Source: Macrostomum hystrix (Eukaryota; Platyhelminthes; Macrostomidae). From it: a stretch of 64,000 bases of DNA. Location: the NCBI GenBank assembly GCA_950097015.1, contig CATNEN010000015.1, positions 1,471,501 to 1,535,500 on the forward strand, read 5' to 3'. The notes under the pieces were generated by a model. The model searched no databases and had not been told where the DNA came from. It worked only from the letters and a program-made list of their open reading frames with translations. Shown here piece after piece: positions 62,140 through 64,000 of the stretch (the stretch's first letter is position 1; every line of letters starts with the position of its first letter). The translations under genes were made by a program, and so were the position numbers.

Positions 62140-63047
62140 TTGGTTTTGTCAGCCTAACTGAGAATAAAGCCACCCAAAATGAGAGTCCTGCCTACGCTGA
62201 CTGCGAAGGGCCTGGCTGCGTGCAGCCTTAGTCTATGGGCCATAGACAATAAAGGACAAGCCAAGTGATAAAAAGGCATCCAATGTGAGAATCGATCACT
62301 TTTTCTCTTTCCCCCAGCTCTCTCCACTCCTCCAAGCGCAACTCCTCCATCACTGCTTCTCCATCACCCACAGTCTCGTTGCTTTCTTGCCAATTTATCC
62401 AACACTTAGAATTAACAGAGTTCAGTCTTCACCACTGCAATAAAAATGCCCGCCTCATCTGTGGACCGCCAGCGACTCATCGCGGCCATTGGAAATGGAA
62501 GCTCACTAAGGGAGAATTTACACCCTTCCTCAACCCATCGGAACTGGCCAGCAGTGCGCTGAAGGCACGGATCAAAAGCCGCCTGGCAGACGCTGGACTA
62601 GTCAACGAGGAGGCCGTTGCTCCAGATGGCGACAACAAAGAGGAGTGGCGATTCATGCTGTTAGAGAGGGAGGCGCGCGAAGCGATTGACGACACAGTCA
62701 CTGCTGGGAAGGCTGCTGCGTGGGACCTGCATTGCAGACGACTCTTTGGGCAGTGCATTGAGGGACGGCTATTTTAACTCTTTACTGTACTGTATCATCC
62801 AGTGTTCCTGTTTCCGTTATTCCATTCAAGCTATTGGCTAGTCATATGGCTCAGATGGTATAAAAATAAAAGAATACGACGCATAGACCAATCGATTCTC
62901 TTATTGGATGGCTTTTTATCACTTGGCTTGTCCTTTATTGTCTATGGCCCATAGACTAAGGCTGCACGCAGCCAGGCCCTTCGCAGTCAGCGGAGTCAGG
63001 ATTCTCATTTTGGGTGGCTTTATTCTCAGTTAGGCTGACAAAACTAA
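62140..63047. mobile_element. Internally deleted Tc1/mariner-like element with 157-bp ends
   Basis: Inverted ends 62140-62296 and 62891-63047 start TTRGTTTTGTCAGCCTAACT and contain CTGCGAAGGGCCTGGCTGCG and the palindrome CTATGGGCCATAG. It is flanked by TA (62138-62139, 63048-63049). The 908-bp length and the transposase C-terminal remnant inside show an internal deletion. The ends are unrelated to those of the 60406 element, so it is a different family. Confidence 0.88.
62379..62777 (+). pseudogene. C-terminal remnant of a Tc1/mariner transposase
   Basis: The frame contains TPFLNPSELASSALKARIKS and runs on to RRLFGQCIEGRLF-stop at 62777. PFLNPSE matches the third catalytic block (PFLNPTE) of the intact transposase, but the DNA-binding domain and both Asp blocks are missing. 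The start codon position is not meaningful. Confidence 0.75.
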
Positions 63048-63080
63048 TATTATGAAAGTAAGTATCTGTGATCTTATCTA

Positions 63081-63401
63081 ATGAAAACCATGGCTCGCAC
63101 GATCAATCAAGCCTACTGTAATCGATACACTGCACGATTGTCTATGGCTAAAACTGGACTAAATAGTTATAGTTTGTTCGCTAAAGATGCTATACAACGG
63201 AGATGCAAGCGATGCAAATCAGTTCTAAATAAAACAAATGAAGACGTGTTCATGCGAGTGTTCATATATGGACCAGTATATAATCTATCTGAGAGCACGT
63301 TTAATCATGAACATGAAAACATTGTGATATTTAATGCATATTATATAAGGGACATTTTATATAATAAGTTAAAGGTCATAGTGAAGATAATTGATCTATG
63401 A
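63081..63401 (+). CDS. Unidentified AT-rich frame, 106 codons
   Basis: Starts MKTMARTINQAYCNRYTARL and contains QRRCKRCKSVLNK, a CxxC pair. AT-rich and isolated, with no splice sites or family recognised. It could be a transposon scrap or chance. Confidence 0.15.
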   Translation: MKTMARTINQAYCNRYTARLSMAKTGLNSYSLFAKDAIQRRCKRCKSVLNKTNEDVFMRVFIYGPVYNLSESTFNHEHENIVIFNAYYIRDILYNKLKVIVKIIDL

Positions 63402-63736
63402 TATTGCATGCATAAATTCAAAACAGCCCTTTCTTATTTTGCTACTTTCAAAAGTTTCTGCCTCTGGCCAGAACAAACTGAAATTCGCGGCCATGCATCA
63501 TGTGGCTTATCTTTAAGCAAATGTACTTTTCTTTGCAAACCAACTTGCTGGATACCAATGTCAAGCTAAAAGCTTGAGGGGAATGAGACACCAGACGGGG
63601 ACTAGAATCCAGAGAAAATTTATGAGCCGATTTTGTGTCCAAGCAGCAATTTACAATGACTGAAACGGGCCGGGCGTACGCCTCTTTGTCGAGGCCTGGG
63701 GGTGGGGCGGGGGGCGGGTTCGGCCGCGCCCCCCAC
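63402..63736. other. Spacer or intron of the unidentified minus-strand gene
   Basis: The part next to 63736 is GC-rich (G-run intron start). Nothing else recognised. Confidence 0.4.
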
Positions 63737-63879
63737 CTGCAGCGCGTGCAGCTCTCTGATGGGGAAGCATGTAAAATCACGGGCCTCTTTGCTCTGTCCC
63801 TGTGAATCGCCCCGCACAATTCGTGAGATTTGATCCGGACTGAAGTGGACCGCCTGCTTGGCTGATGCTGGATTTGCAC
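63737..63879 (-). CDS. Internal exon of an unidentified gene
   Basis: The acceptor is CTGCACCCCCTCCCCCAG|GT and the donor GCGCTGCAG|GTGGGG; 143 nt, phase 1 in, 0 out. It encodes ANPASAKQAVHFSPDQISRI and VRGDSQGQSKEARDFTCFPI, then RELHALQ. The strong acceptor and protein-like reading support an exon. I recognise no family. Upstream exons lie beyond the right edge; I found no convincing downstream exon. Confidence 0.5.
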
Positions 63880-64000
63880 CTGGGGGAGGGGGTGCAGTTC
63901 GGAAGGCTTTTATCTAATCTGCGGTAAACTTTGAAAGCTATAAAATGTGCAATCATTCCTGATTTGCGGCCATCTGTTCAGATCCGCTTGTTAGCTCACT

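Overview
The window is animal nuclear DNA. It contains spliced genes with GT-AG introns, a ZIP zinc transporter, a channel of the animal-specific DEG/ENaC family, a Tc1/mariner-type transposon and tRNA-derived SINEs. Almost half of the sequence (about 30 of 64 kb by my estimate) is tandem minisatellite or simple repeat: about 27 arrays with units of 4 to 53 bp, nearly all with different units. I cannot name the species. A small-bodied, repeat-rich invertebrate (for example a free-living flatworm) would fit, but this is a guess.

Layout. (1) 1-5241, plus strand: the 3' half of a LIV-1-type ZIP (SLC39A) metal transporter in four exons. The 5' exons lie beyond the left edge and minisatellites fill three of its introns. 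(2) 5.2-13.3 kb: gene-free, with four minisatellites (one made of E-box palindromes), SINE-like pieces and a cluster of CRE motifs. (3) 13.28-47.3 kb, minus strand: one DEG/ENaC sodium-channel-like gene that I assembled from 12 exons by reading splice sites and phase. It gives 768 codons, from a start codon about 165 bp downstream of a TATA box to a stop at 13282. Every intron longer than about 1.5 kb contains minisatellites, and two shorter introns contain SINEs. It is tail-to-tail with the ZIP gene. (4) 47.3-60.3 kb: gene-free; it includes an 8.7-kb array of a 31-bp unit with higher-order structure. (5) 60.4-63.05 kb: an apparently intact Tc1/mariner-like element (138-bp inverted ends, TA target duplication, 395-residue transposase with D, D and E in place) beside an internally deleted relative with 157-bp ends. 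(6) 63.7-63.9 kb: one well-formed minus-strand exon of an unidentified gene.

The two host genes belong to unrelated pathways: zinc import across a membrane and sodium or ligand-gated conductance at the cell surface. The most unusual features are the intronic minisatellites whose sense strand repeats a 3' splice-site-like sequence (polypyrimidine plus YAG), the minisatellite that runs directly into the real 3' splice site of the last ZIP exon, and the DEG/ENaC protein itself, which has a roughly 210-220-residue extra segment before TM2, an Ala/Ser insertion after TM1 and no Gly in the usual TM2 GxS motif.
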